Positions 47,820-61,700 of a stretch of 64,000 nt of DNA are shown in pieces. The notes under the pieces were generated by a model. It searched no databases and was not told the DNA's origin. It was given only the letters and a program-made list of their open reading frames with translations. Source of the stretch: Rotaria macrura (taxonomy: Eukaryota; Rotifera; Eurotatoria; Philodinida; Philodinidae); NCBI GenBank assembly GCA_900239685.1, contig OENT01000087.1:62001-126000 (forward strand). The letters are read 5' to 3'. The position numbers were made by a program, and so were the translations under genes. Positions within the stretch are counted from its first letter, which is position 1. Each line of letters opens with the position of its first letter.

Positions 47820-50800
47820 TAATCTATTGTCTTCAATTTTTTCTAATTTTTATAAACAATTTTGATATGATTTCATACTTCTGTTTGTAACGCATGTTGT
47901 TCACGAACAACGAGTCAATTCGTAAAGAGAAATCCGCTTCTTTTCAATTGCTGTTTCATATATCATATGTTTGTTGGTGACATTACATGCATTTATATAT
48001 ATGACTACGTATCTGATGCAACTCTAATCGAGGACAAAAGCCAGAAAAAAAACGATCGAACAGTGTGCATATATTGTCAATTTCAATCATGCATAGTCTT
48101 ATATGATGAGAGAATATACATGATCACACATGTTGTGATATATACTCTGTTATTGACTAAATTCATCGTTAGACTTTTTGATATTCAAAAACAAAAGATA
48201 GATTTAAGCAACTATCAATTTATCATTAAGTGTAAAAATGTTTCATGGATAATGATGGAACGATGCAAGTCGTGTAATTAAAAGATATGGTCTACATTTG
48301 AATTATGAGGATGTTCTCACGAAGTAACTATCATATTGAAACAATAAGCTGCTAACTGTATATGTAGAAAGCGTACTTAAATTTTAAAATTCGACATGAT
48401 TTTCATATCGAAGCTTAGTAATAGCTAATACGTCAAATGATATCTTACATATAATAATTCGAATGTTTTCAGAAAGAGAAATTGTTAATCGATTATGAAC
48501 ATCTATTGCCAATATTGAGATCAAGTGAGATCGACCTATTTCACACGTCCAACTGTTCCTAATTGAATGAACATTCGTCTTGGATGAAAAATATCCGTCA
48601 GATCTCAGTCCTATCAACTTACCAATGTTATTAAATAAAATACGATATGAATTAGTATTTCAAAAGATGTTCTATGAACATGCACGTAGATAATCACATA
48701 TTGGAAAAGAGGGGTTTGAAGTTACAGCTACGGTTTTGATTGTTACACTGTGCTGTTGATGTAGGTCATGTGAACTTGTGTCCAGCAAGTGCTGATGTAT
48801 CATGACAAGCATGAATGCGATGTTTGTATTCATTGGAATGAATCCGGATTTATAGAAGCATGGGTCATACTGCTCGAGAAGGATGAAGAGAAGCAATACA
48901 TAAGACTTTATGCTCAGTATTGCTGGCAGAGTCAAGCTCATTGATCGATTCTTGTCTCATCATTTTTGGTAGGAGACGAATATATAACCGAAGGCTAGGA
49001 AAAAATCAATGATGAGCAGTACGTGGACTTGTCTTCTGTCGTGAGTTACCTGCAAATGGAATAACGAGTTTCACAGATTTGATGTTTAGCAAGTAGAATC
49101 AGCACCTTTGAAAAACATTTATCTACTAATCAAACAAGGGATGATCATTAGAATTTTTCGGTGTACTACGATAGTCATTGGATTAATACATAGAGAGCTC
49201 TATGTTCAAAATCAGGCTTGACGTGACCGTTATCTTGTGAAAGCTGGCTTGTGATTTTCCCTTAGGTCTACTGTAATAGTCTTTCTTTAAGAATTTTACA
49301 AGGTAAGAATAGTTTCGTGAGATTGTGAGTAATAATACATGTTCGTACCAAACTAATTTGAACCTAATTGATTGACTTCTTATACACGTCAATGATCATG
49401 AAATTTCAACAATCACTACTACAAAAATATCACTGTTCTGTTAATTACATCGTCGCAAGACAGACTATGATAATGAACTTTTTTAATTATCACTTGATTG
49501 TACAAAACCGAGATGTGCTTTTTAATGGTCAGGATTTTTTCTAGCACCCATTCAGTGACAAGAGCAACAGTCTCGTATAAATATGCTGACTCTTCTTGAT
49601 TGACAACACCGATGTCAGTATTGTGAATCATTTTTATTTATGATCCAATAAGATATAAATTGTGACGGGACATGTTTGTTTTTCGCTGTTAAAACCATTT
49701 TCAGTACTGGTAAAGGATTATCTAGAAGTTTTCATGCAATCGAATATCTACATCTTGCAATCTTTTACTGCCCTTATGAATCACTTCCGTCGGGGTTTTT
49801 TTGCTTACTTAATTTATGTTTCTACGCTATTGCTAACTTCTTTCATGGTTTAACATGACATCAAATATTCCAGTCAATCTGGTAATACTATTTTGATAAT
49901 TCTAAGTATGTTTTGGGCTATCTTGCTGATATCTACGAAATAAGTTTCTTCACGATTAGAAAAAAATAAGGAGCATCGTTCTTTTTACTGCATAAGAAAC
50001 AATGAATGAAATTCCTTTATCAAGACCTATGAACATTAGAAAGACTACTTAGTTAAATTGAATAATCATGAATCTAGTGACATTATTAACATTGTAGAAG
50101 TAATGAAACTTCAATAAAAGGCTATTTATTTACCATTATCAATCGATGAAGTTCTCAAAATATGAAAAAAAAGATACAACCTACGTTGTTACTACATCCA
50201 AGACAAATTTCTTCCAACGATTATCTTTTATTTGGATTAAATTTTAATTCATCGATGGGGCGAGTTGCATACTGAGTAATCAGATCTTTTAGCTGCAATA
50301 ATAGATCATTGACACAGATGTGTTTCAATGAAATATCAATCGTGCTAGAGATGCGCATTAAACAAAGAATGATCGTTAATAAAAAAAGTTCTTCTCATTC
50401 ATTCGAAGAGATTTTTTTCTCTGTAATTTTATATGTTGAATGTGAAAAAACAGTCGATGATACACCATCATTGTGAATGCTTTTATTTGTTAGTCCATGA
50501 TCTATTGGAGCATTTCGATTGTGGTGTGTTCTCCGAAACATCACTAGCTCATTTGATTAAGTTCATGTTTTCTACCCGAATATACACAGTAGATAAGTAC
50601 TTGAAAGAACTGTCAGAACTTGCATCGATTGGTTATAAAGAAAAATAGAGGCTGGCTAAACTTATAATACATCAAGAAGGAGTTTTATGCCTACTCTCGC
50701 TTTGTTGCATTGTCATTCGATCAAATCTTTAACATAGACATTTAAACTATCAAGTGGTAATGAATATCTGAAATCTGTCATGCTCAAATTTTTCTCAATA

Positions 50801-51557
50801 GATTTCAACTCGTTTATTTTAGTTGCGACTTATTTCGGTGATGCTTCAGGAGACACTTGAAAAATGAGAATAGCATTACACGAAATTTTCAATGTCTTTG
50901 ATATTTATGCTCGAAGCTTATTATCCACAACATTCTGTCTCGTATTTGAAAACAACAACAGATCATGATTTACTGAATCCATGCTTGAATTCGTTTTGAA
51001 ACTTCGCATAGTTGTAGAACGATGATATTTGTCCTCAGTTACAAATGAAAAACAAAAATTTCTTATTCATGATAGATGTCCAGTTAAAAATATTTTTAAA
51101 ATAAAATGAAAAGTTCAATAGTGTTCAGTATTTAAATCAAATAGAATACTATATATGGCTATATATTTGACATAAGTTATTGTTGATTAAAGATTTGTGC
51201 AGGATATGTGTATGAAAGATTACGATGGATTGAAGATGATGAATCAATATGGAATGCTAAGATTTGAGTAGAAAAAGAGTTAAAATTTTGTTGAAAAGTA
51301 AGGTAAAGTTTTAATTTTTCAAAATACTGTTTTTCCTTAGAAATTAAATAATGGCTCACTTGTATTGAAGAAAGAGACGTTCAATTATTCCTACACTTTA
51401 CTTCGTGATTTAAGAGAAGTGATTGCTGAAAAGTCCAAAAGAGTGAACCTATATGAAGCGAGCAGTGTTCTTTGAATAGACGAATTTTGTTTCGATGAGA
51501 TGTATTAAAAGACAAGAATAGACAAAAGTTCTCAAGTAATATTAAATGTACTGATCA
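47820..51557. other. Region between kinase and AIG1 genes, no supported gene
   Basis: This holds the divergent upstream side of the kinase and the downstream side of the AIG1 gene. Parts, such as 48670-49000, have higher GC and broken protein-like frames that I cannot assign. Confidence 0.4.
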
Positions 51558-52358
51558 TTACAGAAGATTACAATTATTAGACATATCAACATGATGAATA
51601 TTAAACGATTGATTCACATCTAAATGAATTATATAATCAATAAAAATATCACGCATTTGATGAACGTTTTTTATTTGTTGACGAACAGATTGTTTATTGG
51701 GATGAGTTACTAATTCTGGACGTAATGAGCCCATGAAGAAGATTCTCTTTCCAAAGAAGTCGTCCAAGTTATGCTTAGCAACTTTCTCAGATTGGAAAAA
51801 TTCATTGATTTTCGCTTCTCGTTGTTGCCAATCGGTTTCTTCACAATGCGTTACAATTAAACAAATATGCTCATGAAGAGAAGGATAAGTTTCTTTGACA
51901 AAAATCATCGATGCAATATCTTCCGTGTCTACATTACTTTGTAAACTAATAACAAATGCAAATAAATGAATATTAGTAACATCTTCTTCCATACATTTGT
52001 CGATTGCTCGTTTTATTCGTTCATTTGTTAACAATTTACTTTGTTTTCTAACTTTATCAAACAAGCCAGGTGTATCAATTATATTAAAACAGTAAACCAT
52101 ATTATCATGAATTAATGTCGTTGCAAATGGATGAATAGTAACTTCTCTTGTTTCCGAATGTAGTTTTGCGTTAGGTGGGACATAACATGGATTTTCGAGT
52201 ACCTTAGCTATAGTTGTTTTGCCTGTTCGAGTTTTGCCCATCAGAAGAAGATTATGTGCTACTGTATAACGAATCCGATACTTGTTATTTTCGTTACTCC
52301 ATTTTTGAACTTCATTCATCATGTTATCAAAGTCTGGCAACGTTTCCATTTCATACAT
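51558..52358 (-). CDS. AIG1/GIMAP-type GTPase with C-terminal CaaL box
   Basis: Minus-strand frame of 266 aa from the first ATG. The AIG1-type G domain shows the P-loop GKTRTGKT (41-48), a conserved threonine switch region, DTPGLFD (95-101) and THCEETD (170-176) in the place of the guanine-specificity loop. A helical C-terminus follows. These GTPases assemble on membranes and act in stress and immunity in plants and animals; expanded AIG1-like sets are typical of bdelloids and molluscs. The last residues are NNCNLL, a CaaX box of the geranylgeranyl type, supporting membrane attachment. The frame stays open upstream of the chosen ATG to about 52446 without another Met, so either this ATG is the start or a further 5' exon is spliced in. 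Confidence 0.92.
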   Translation of the reverse strand: MYEMETLPDFDNMMNEVQKWSNENNKYRIRYTVAHNLLLMGKTRTGKTTIAKVLENPCYVPPNAKLHSETREVTIHPFATTLIHDNMVYCFNIIDTPGLFDKVRKQSKLLTNERIKRAIDKCMEEDVTNIHLFAFVISLQSNVDTEDIASMIFVKETYPSLHEHICLIVTHCEETDWQQREAKINEFFQSEKVAKHNLDDFFGKRIFFMGSLRPELVTHPNKQSVRQQIKNVHQMRDIFIDYIIHLDVNQSFNIHHVDMSNNCNLL

Positions 52359-52449
52359 CCAGCTGTGATTTTCTGAATAAATCGAATTAAAAAGCTTAAG
52401 ATTAACAAATTCAATGACCGTATCTTGACGGTAAAAACGAAATTATTTT

Positions 52450-55400
52450 CGGGAAAATTTTTGGTTTCGAAATATAGTGATACTTTTTGACTGATTCTTA
52501 TTGCATGTTATGGTCAACAGTTAATAAAAACTTTTTCTCTCAATAGTTCATCTAGAAAAGGATCACATGAACTTTACTAATCGGCTTATCGTGTTTTTAG
52601 TACATAGCAAATAATAGCAAATCAACTCACTATCAAGATATATCGACATACTTCATCGAAGTGGAACTAACTATTTCATTAACAAGAATCATATTTAGGC
52701 CCTTTTTTGGATCTCACCAAGAGCATCGATCAAATTTTTTCATTTATTTAGAAGCACATCTGAAATCTAGTTGAATTATTCGAAAGCTTTCTATTCCAGT
52801 GTTTCTGTTCAAACAAAAAGAAATTTTGTTTAAGATTAAGTCAAAATTTTTCAGATCTGTGCTAGAACTGTCGAACAGTACTAACGGATAAGTATCTTAG
52901 AAGTACGTACGACAATAATCATCAGGAAACTGTTTCATACAAGCTATATGTTGTTTTATAGCTGTTCGTAACTCTTTATTTAATCCCCTAGAACTTAAAT
53001 GAAGGCGTATTTCATCTATTCTAATGAGATCTTACTTATACAAGGTCAGTCATTTTAAAGTCTTCCATTGTCAGTGATTGTCCCTAGAGACCAATTATCA
53101 CGACTTTGATCCTCTAGATCTCATCTCTCCCAGTCTTTGTTGGGGGGGGGGGGAGACATCAAATTTTCTACTAACTACGTAGATGAGTGGTTGATTTGCC
53201 GTTAAACTAAAAGTTCTATTATAAATAATTATATCTATTTAGGATTTTCTATAATATATTGAAACTTTCGATATTTTTTAATTAGAATGAAGTTCAACGA
53301 TCATAACACATTGGATTCATACCAGTATACGGAAAGAATACAAATAAATATGTTGATATAATCATTTACTTCGGATAGAAACTAGAAGAAGATTAAATGT
53401 TCACTTCATTCGTGAGATGATAGATTTTTCAAAGCGTTCACAGTAAAAGAGATAATAAATTTCAGCAAAATATGATGCATTCGATGTTTTCAAGGGACTT
53501 TACATATCTCTGTGATATATTCACATGAAGAAAAATTCGTTTGAACTTTTTGATTCAACATCGTTAACAAATGTCTTATAGAGTCTAGATACATTCTTTT
53601 TACATCTGAAATTGTGTATACTTTCGTATCAAAATCACTTTTTCGATTGTTCTTTTTTAATGAGTTACTATGATGGAAAAAATAAAAATGAACAACATCT
53701 TATCAATAATTGGAATGACAGCGATTATCTAATGATTGAACACATACTTGTTGGCTGATTTATTTGACATGAATAAGTAGACACATGTTTGGCCATCGCG
53801 AAATTCAATTTTGAAATTCTATATATTTTTTTCGATGATGAATTACAATGAAATTTTTTCTTGAGTTTGACGTTTTATGATGTATTACTTCATTTGAAGA
53901 CCGATTGAAAAAAACTGTATGTAAGAAGAACACTATTTGAAATACACAATTCATTTTATATAACGTAAAGATATTCGATGAGTTCTCAGTGAATATAAAT
54001 ACTTGACTCAAGGAATCGTCTGGCATCGAGTTCGAAGACAATAAATTTTTCTTTGATGTTGAATTGTGATGGTTGTGAAAGTGAGCCTTATGTAAATCGA
54101 AAATGGATATCTTTGTGTTTATGTGAACGCATAGTCGCTAATATGATGGAGGGTTTAAATATTACTCTATTGAATATTAATGGGTTTCTTTTTTCCCCTG
54201 TAGTTTCTCTGTTCTTCGGGTTTCAAATAGCACACAGAACCTTGGACAAAACTGTTTATTATCAATACAGGTTGAGGACACACATAGGAATGAAATAATA
54301 AATACGAAAACGAGAGTAGAGTAAGACATACAGCTTAGTAAATGCCGATATAAAAAGAACGATATCGAGTTATTGATAGGTTATCTATTTTTTTATTTTC
54401 TCGAAATTTATCGAGAATTGTAGATTTTGAACTGAAGAACTTTGATTAATTCAATTACACTGAGATATATTGGAGAATCAATATGAAGTATGCATTACAA
54501 GCGATTCGAATGAAAGTTTCAATAGACTGTTGTTAAAAGTTCTCGACGAAAAAATTTCGAATATAGCACTTCGTTCAATCATTGCAATATGAAAATATTT
54601 ATTATTCAGCTACAGATCTAACTTATTCAAAGGACACTGTCTAAATCCTACTATAAAATATTTTAATTATTATTTTAGAAACTCGTGATCTCGTAAATGT
54701 ACTACTAGAGTTAATTAGAAAACAAACAGTGACTTAACGAAGATTTTTAAAGAAATGGACAAAGATTTCTTGTGTCGGCGAAAAACGATTGTCAAAACGT
54801 ACAAGGTTCTTATTGATGTGCCAGAAACGCTTTGATCTAACAAAATATTAGTAGCGTCAAAACAAAAAAAAAGAATAAGATGCGGTTACTTTAATCAATT
54901 ATGCATCAAACTTAGATCTGAAGCCTTAGTGAAATTGTGTTTAAGTCTATTTTAACGCTGTTACTTATAACATTTATATTTCTATTCCAAACCTCAAAAT
55001 CAAAAGTACGATGATGCATTTGTGTATATCAACGTATCCATGTATTTTACCACCACTATTATTACAATTTTGAAAAACGCTTTTTTTCCTGATGCAGCTT
55101 TTAGTGCTAATTACAAATTTGACATTTTTTCTTTTAAATAAGTGTCGTTTTGGTATTGAAGATCAGGCTTAAACTGTTGAAAACTGATACTTTGAATTTC
55201 CCAGCCAAGAGTTCTTTTTTCAAAAAATGCTGAGTGACGTACCATTCGATGTAGAATTTGATACTCTCCAGAACGTCTTTTACTTTTTGTTATTATCCCA
55301 ACGGGTAACTTCTAACTTCTTGTACAATTAATGAACTCCTGTGTTTCGACGTAGCAATTTGATTTTTGAATAGAACGATATATGTAAAACAGTGATCAAT

Positions 55401-57000
55401 ATGTATGAAAACTTAATGTTGCTGAGCACATTAGTTGCCTAAAATCCGGTTGACAAAAAAACAGTTTATAAGCGGTCCTGAAGAAAAAACATTTTTGTAA
55501 CAGCATAACCTGATGATAAAACCTTCCTATATGTGCTCGACACTTTAGCCAAATTAGGTCCTTCTTACGTGATGAATAGAGTATGATAAATTATGTCGAA
55601 TGATCTTCAAACGATCTTATTTTAGTTATCATGCCTTTGGAGATGATTGGAAAACGATGTATCAACAGCGTCACATTTCCACAAGTCGAAATAATTTTAA
55701 TATTTCATCTCCATTTATATCGAAATCTATATGTATCGATGCAATAATCGAATACATACACATAAACGAAAGAAAGAAAGAAAGAGACACGGTATAAACG
55801 ATGCCACAGCCAAAGTATTTGGGTCCACAAAGAGAAGATAATAGGGCAAACGTATTATGAAGCCATTCTTTTCTTAGTTCTTCACGGAAAGAACAAGCAA
55901 AAAGTTTACGTGGAATACGAACTATAGAAACAATACCCATTTGCTCTCGAATTCAGAAATAAACAGACAATCCTGATAAAAAAAATTTTCGATGAACGAT
56001 AGCCAGTTTCCCCCCTTCTCCCATCTTTGTTACACGACTGAGAGTAAACCAGTTCACAATAAAGTGTAAACCTGTATCCTTCTCTAATCAAGACATTGAA
56101 GCTATAAAATTTTATCCTCACATTAACGCATACAGTATAACAATGAATTAATATATATATATATACGTAGTCATCGCTACAATTGACATGATGACTCATT
56201 TACGGCCGTTTTGAAGATTGAGTGAATTCTCATATGATCACTTACTATTTGTACTAGTCGACGATCTTGACATCGTTCTTCACATGTTTGTGTTTTTCTT
56301 GGTTGTCTAAAAGGGCTCCTCTGATCGGTGGACCCTGTTGTATTCTGTTGGAAAACTATCAAATTTTTATCAGATCCAATAGACTTCCGTTGGAAGTTGT
56401 TGGAATCCTTGGTATTCGATTTTGACACTTTCCGACATCCAAAAACTTCCTATAGGATTCTGTTCGATTCTTGAAATCTGATTGGATCCTATTGGTCAGT
56501 TTCATCCTGCATATCAGTCAAGATTGTTTACAATAATCATATTCATGCAATAATTTACACAAAAAGAAAGAAAAAATTTTTGTCTGTAGTTCAAGATGAA
56601 GAAGGTCTTTCTGGATTGATCAGAAACATAAGAATATGAAAGACATTACAAGATATTTAGAAATTCTTATGAAGTTCAGACAGATTTCCTTTTTCTCCTC
56701 TCGAACCCTCTTATCTGCAGTATTTACGGAAGATAGCATATGTTGTCTTTGTGACCATACTTTGAAATATAGGCATGATAGAACTTTGTTTATACATTAA
56801 CATAAGTGTACAAGAGGCACGTGCAAGATCATTCAACTTTTGTAAGCAACCTTGAAAAGTTTACACCATTGATTAGACATCTCCATACTCATGTTTTCGA
56901 TTTGTTAAACGGAAGAAGAGTAATCTAAGTTAATTGAACTCAATAATTTTTTTCATGACTTATATCTATGATAATAACTTATTTCTAAAAGTGTTATAAT
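52450..57000. other. Gene-poor region
   Basis: Contains a 12-G run at 53142-53153, unusual in such AT-rich DNA, and a (TA)n at about 56151-56165. A minus-strand stretch near 55797-55922 (KLFACSFREELRKEW) looks exon-like but cannot be extended or identified. No supported gene. Confidence 0.4.
53142..53153. repeat. Homopolymer G tract (12 G)
   Basis: Twelve consecutive G bases. It is prone to sequencing error and length change. Confidence 0.9.
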
Positions 57001-58289
57001 GGACGCATTGCTTTTTATTTGGCTCGTCGGTTCAATTCTCTTTCAATGTTATACAACAGTATTTAGGAAAGGATCGGTGAGAAGATCTGGAAGAGTTTTT
57101 ACAGTCGGTATTCACCAATGCTATTAGTAATTTATGTAAGAACGAGGTAAACATATAATGTTGTTTTTTCAAGCGATATTAATTTCTCGACCGACAGAAC
57201 GAAGATGGCGTGCGTGCTCTTCCTAAAAAATAAACTTTATTCAACTAAACTGCCTCTGCCATTTCCATATTATCGAAGTGATTGTTAATAACTTTTTAAA
57301 ACTAAACTTCTCTTGAGTAATATCTATTTACAGATTCGTTGCTATGAAGAGTGAAAGAAATCCACACGCATCATTTATTAATGGAAATTCTCAAATTGAC
57401 GCACTTGCTGATGACTAAAATCTTAATTTAAATCCAATCTCATTAAATCGAATTATTAGAATATGAATCTCATGTTGGTTTAACAATTAAAGATGACGAT
57501 ATTGATGATAACGAACTGCAGAAAGTAAGCATTTATTAACTAGATAAATAATTTTTAATTATTTGTATCGTTTTTTTTCTGCTATTGTTAAATCTCTCTC
57601 TCTCTCTTCTTCGTTTATGGGATATGGACTGAATGTATATGTTTTTGCACTTGTCTTTTACCTTTTTGTGGATTGCGTTTAAAACTCTTGAAAAGAATAA
57701 AATAGTAAAGAAAGGAGACAATGGTATTAATGAACATAAGACAATTCACTTGTATTTGAACAATTATGGAAGAATTTCAAGAAGACAAGAATCAGACACG
57801 AACACAAGAATCTTAGCTGACAAAGCATTTCTTGTGTCACCAATCTAGATTGTGCCTAAGCGAATCTTGCCGGAAAATCAAGATCTTTCTTTTTCTGGCA
57901 AAAATCTTATGTAGAAAGAATAGTAAAAACCATCTTGAATAAAAAGTAAGAAAAATGAGAATCGCTGAAGAATGAGGCGAAGATCATCGACTATCGTATG
58001 TGAAATAAAGCCTTCTATTCTATAATGAACTTATTCAATAATTTCAATTATCGATTGATACACGTTTCGTTCTTATTTATAATCGACTAACTCAATGCAA
58101 TCCAGAAAACAAAGGTCATTGAATGTCGCTTCATATCCTATGTTTAATGCATTAGATCATTGTATTGAAATTTCATTGGATTCGTGACTGTGAATTCCCA
58201 AATACCATAATGAAAATCTATTGAAATAAAATAAAATAAAATTCAACTTATAGTTGAATGAAATCAGCAGTGATTGCCAGAAATGATCA

Positions 58290-58720
58290 ACAAAATTACC
58301 TGATGAAGTTAGTTCGTCATCCATAATTGTATCATTCTTATCTTCAACATCTGAAACAAAAACAAGAAAGGTAACCGTAATACTGATGAACAAAATGATT
58401 CAACTGCATAGAATCCTACTACCGAAGTGGAAGTGTATTTAAATGATCCATTCAACTACAAATTCTGTAACTATTGATTACAGCTTGGGATTGATTGTTT
58501 TGGTCTTTTCGTGCGAGAAGCAATTCTTAGTTATCCACCTAAAAGTCTAGAATGAGCCTTTTGCAAAAGCTAGTAGTATATATTTCCCTGTCGAGTTATC
58601 ATCTACATCGATGAATCAAGTCTGTTCATATGTCGATCCAATTTATCATCGTGACACACGAATATGAGAGAAGAATCGTTTAGAAATGCTTGGTGTTAAT
58701 AGAATTTAATCTTGTAATAT
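58290..58720 (+). pseudogene. Remnant of a hAT-family transposase C-terminus
   Basis: In shifting plus frames the order is that of the hAT C-terminal region: a Ser-rich linker (KLPDEVSSSSI), then TTEVEVYLNDP (compare the hAT EVExYL block), a degraded middle, then FPVELSSTSMNQVCSYVDP ending IY (compare the IPASS...SERVFS...IY block) and a final RLEML. Frameshifts and stops interrupt it, so it is dead. Protein-like traces upstream (57000-58140) may belong to the same element but are too broken to assign. I found no terminal repeats. The alignment is by eye and from memory of the family pattern. Confidence 0.42.
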
Positions 58721-61700
58721 TTTCTTGTTACTAAATATAACTAGTCATTTTTTCATCCAGTTTTATTAACTATAGCTTTTACATCGCAAATGATTTATTT
58801 TGCCTGTTGTGATTCATATTGATAATATGCGAGATCATGGCGTTTTTTAGAGATGTTATGCATGAATTTCTTTCTCTTAATACGTTCTTTCTTTCTCGTC
58901 TCTCCTCTCTGGTCTTATTTCAATATCTATGAAAGGTGCACTGTGCAGTCTTGCTGCTATGTAAAAACAACATAATGAATAGATTGCTGATCTAGACATG
59001 AGATTTAGAAAGACCTTTTATAATTAAGTTTCAAATTAACCATATCGATCAACTATTGACTTTATTTGACGGAGTAAAATTAGACGGGTTCATTAAACTA
59101 TATTCTACCATGTATTCATTCAATGTTTAAGTAAAACTTTAAAATTGTTTGCTTCGAATAGCGCTTAAGCTTAGAAACAACATTAACTCGAATAGAAATA
59201 AATGTTGTAAAGAAATATTTCATGAAATATCATTTATATACATGATCATATGAACAATTTTAAACCAAAACGATTTCGTTGAAACTTTTGCATGGTATCC
59301 TCTAAATCATATTAATTTTATGAAGGTGTACTTTAAGTGTTTTAATATTATGTACATCGTACTGAAAGAAATGAATCGTTGTATTTTATTAAGGCAGAAC
59401 AATATCTTTTGTACATCATTGAATATATCATGAAAAGTGAATGTGATGATACTCTTTTTGAATTCTTATAAAGTCAAGTATGTCAATTATTTTTCCGAAA
59501 TTAATCAATTCAACAATAATTGAAAACTATAAGATAGAAATCACAAAAATGTCAACAACAATGTCCAATAATTCGATTGTTCTACCAATAATAATCCATC
59601 AACTGTATAGATTAGCAAGAGCTAATTTGTACAATGATTTATTATCGATTCAATCGAAAGCATTTTAATAGAAGTAAATCACCAATTTTTCAATAAAACT
59701 ATAAGTGTTAAATAGTATAGTTCATCCTGATATGTTCAAAATAAAAATCTATTGGATTTTGAAAACCTCAAGCCATGGACACTACGCTTAGATATAGATA
59801 GAACTATATTGAAAAATGAACTGGGAGTATACTGGTCAGTAATGAAGATCATAAAATATCGAATAGAAAATACTTATGTTAAGAGTTGAAACCACGAAAA
59901 TAAAAACGGTTCGTGATACTGTTTTCACTATGAAAGGTTCCATAAAGAGATCTATGACAGTAGCTGAATTTGAATGATCTTTGTATACAATAGAATCAAG
60001 ATCAGTTTTTGACAAACTCAGCTTGATGCCAATTTGAGTAATTTGAGTTTACCGGTAAGAAACGTTTTCAAAATTGATATTCATTGTATTAATTAAAAAT
60101 TTTTTATCAATTATACAAGCATAGAGAAAATATTCTATGAAACTTAAATGTAACCATTTTACGATTGTCTTTACTTAGGTCAAAATTCAATATTAATCAT
60201 TATCTTTGATTTGTCTATTACTACTGCTATTCCTATGAATAATTGCAATTATAATGAAAAAAAATGCACTCCTTATTGGTTTACTTAATCTACTGCCGAG
60301 CACTAAGAAGTGTAAAAGCAACCGATTCTTAGTACGATTTATGCACAAAATATTGACCATTCGACGTAACCTAGAATGATGCTCTGTCGAAAAAAAAGAG
60401 CAGTGAATTAGCAGTTGTTTCATTGAGCTCCCGTTTCTCTAACCATGGCTTCAGCCACTCTTCTTTCGTCAGTAGATATGCGCACAGCAAAGAGAAGAGA
60501 CGAATTTCTTGCGTTCTGTTTAGAAAACTATTCATGCGTGCAACAAAATAAGAGCGCTGTTTTATCTGTCATTTGTCTACCACCTATTCTTCTGGATATC
60601 ATGATTTAAAAGCAAGGACGTATATTTGACGTAGACACATGGTGCATCTAATTCAACGCATTGAAAAGACAGACTATGTTGGCGTAATGACATCCATAAA
60701 TAAGAACAAGGCATGAAAAGAAAGTGATTTCGTATCTTCTGTGCCCGAATATTTAGAACTGAAATACAAGCAAATTCGAAATAGTTTTCTTCTGCATCTG
60801 TATACAAAAAAGTGCTCCAATATTCCGATACAATCAACCAGAATGCACAGCCCAGAGAAGTGACCGAATTTTTTCGTTCAGTTAAAAAGAATTGATTTAG
60901 GATTGTAATGAAGGACAAACATTCTATTCTGTTTGTAATTTTCTAAAATCTATTCTCCTTGATGTCAAATGCTAAAAACAAGGACGTCTACTACTTATAT
61001 GTATGGTCTAGTGAAGTATGTTTCTTCACGACCTGCGTAGAGTTTGTTATTTTTAAAACATAAAACAGAAGAAGAAGGCAAGCATTATTTGCCGTTTGGC
61101 TCGCTTTGTGTTGGAGTCCATCTGATAACATAGATCAGTTATACAGCTCAATTTTTCCTATGTAGCTGTTGTCTTATTTATTATTGCTTTAATATTTTAC
61201 TGACGAACGAATCACTAACCGAAAGGAATTTTTTTATGTAACTTGTTCTACAGAAAAAGATGATCACGTTTGAAACCAAGAAAGAACACTATGATACTGT
61301 TGATGTGTCATTGTCAGGTCCTGATAGAAACTTAAATTAAAGAGAATTCGAACTGTGTGATGCCATTTCTTAGTTGGTGTATTCGTACGATTCGTGTTGA
61401 AAAAGGAACCATTTTATTCTATCAAAGTACAGCTGGTATTGAGAAACTTTATGCACTTGAAAATATTTATTTAGAAAAAAAACATTTTGCTAATCTGTTT
61501 ATGAAGAAAACATGAACGTATTCCTTATTTTGCTTCGGAAAAAGCCTCAATCTTTGAATTAATATCATTCATATGTTTTAACATTCGGGAGTAAGTTTGA
61601 AGTGTTCAATAGTCTAATTATTGCTTTGAATAGAACCGTTAGTATCTAGAGCTGTAACTGTTTACGTTTCTATTAACTGAATGGCCAGCATCCGGAACGA

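Noticed and set aside
55797..55922. Exon-like minus segment with KLFACSFREELRKEW
   Set aside because: Could not be joined to another exon or assigned to a family.
60577..60918. 113-codon minus frame
   Set aside because: Close to chance length and with no recognisable motif.
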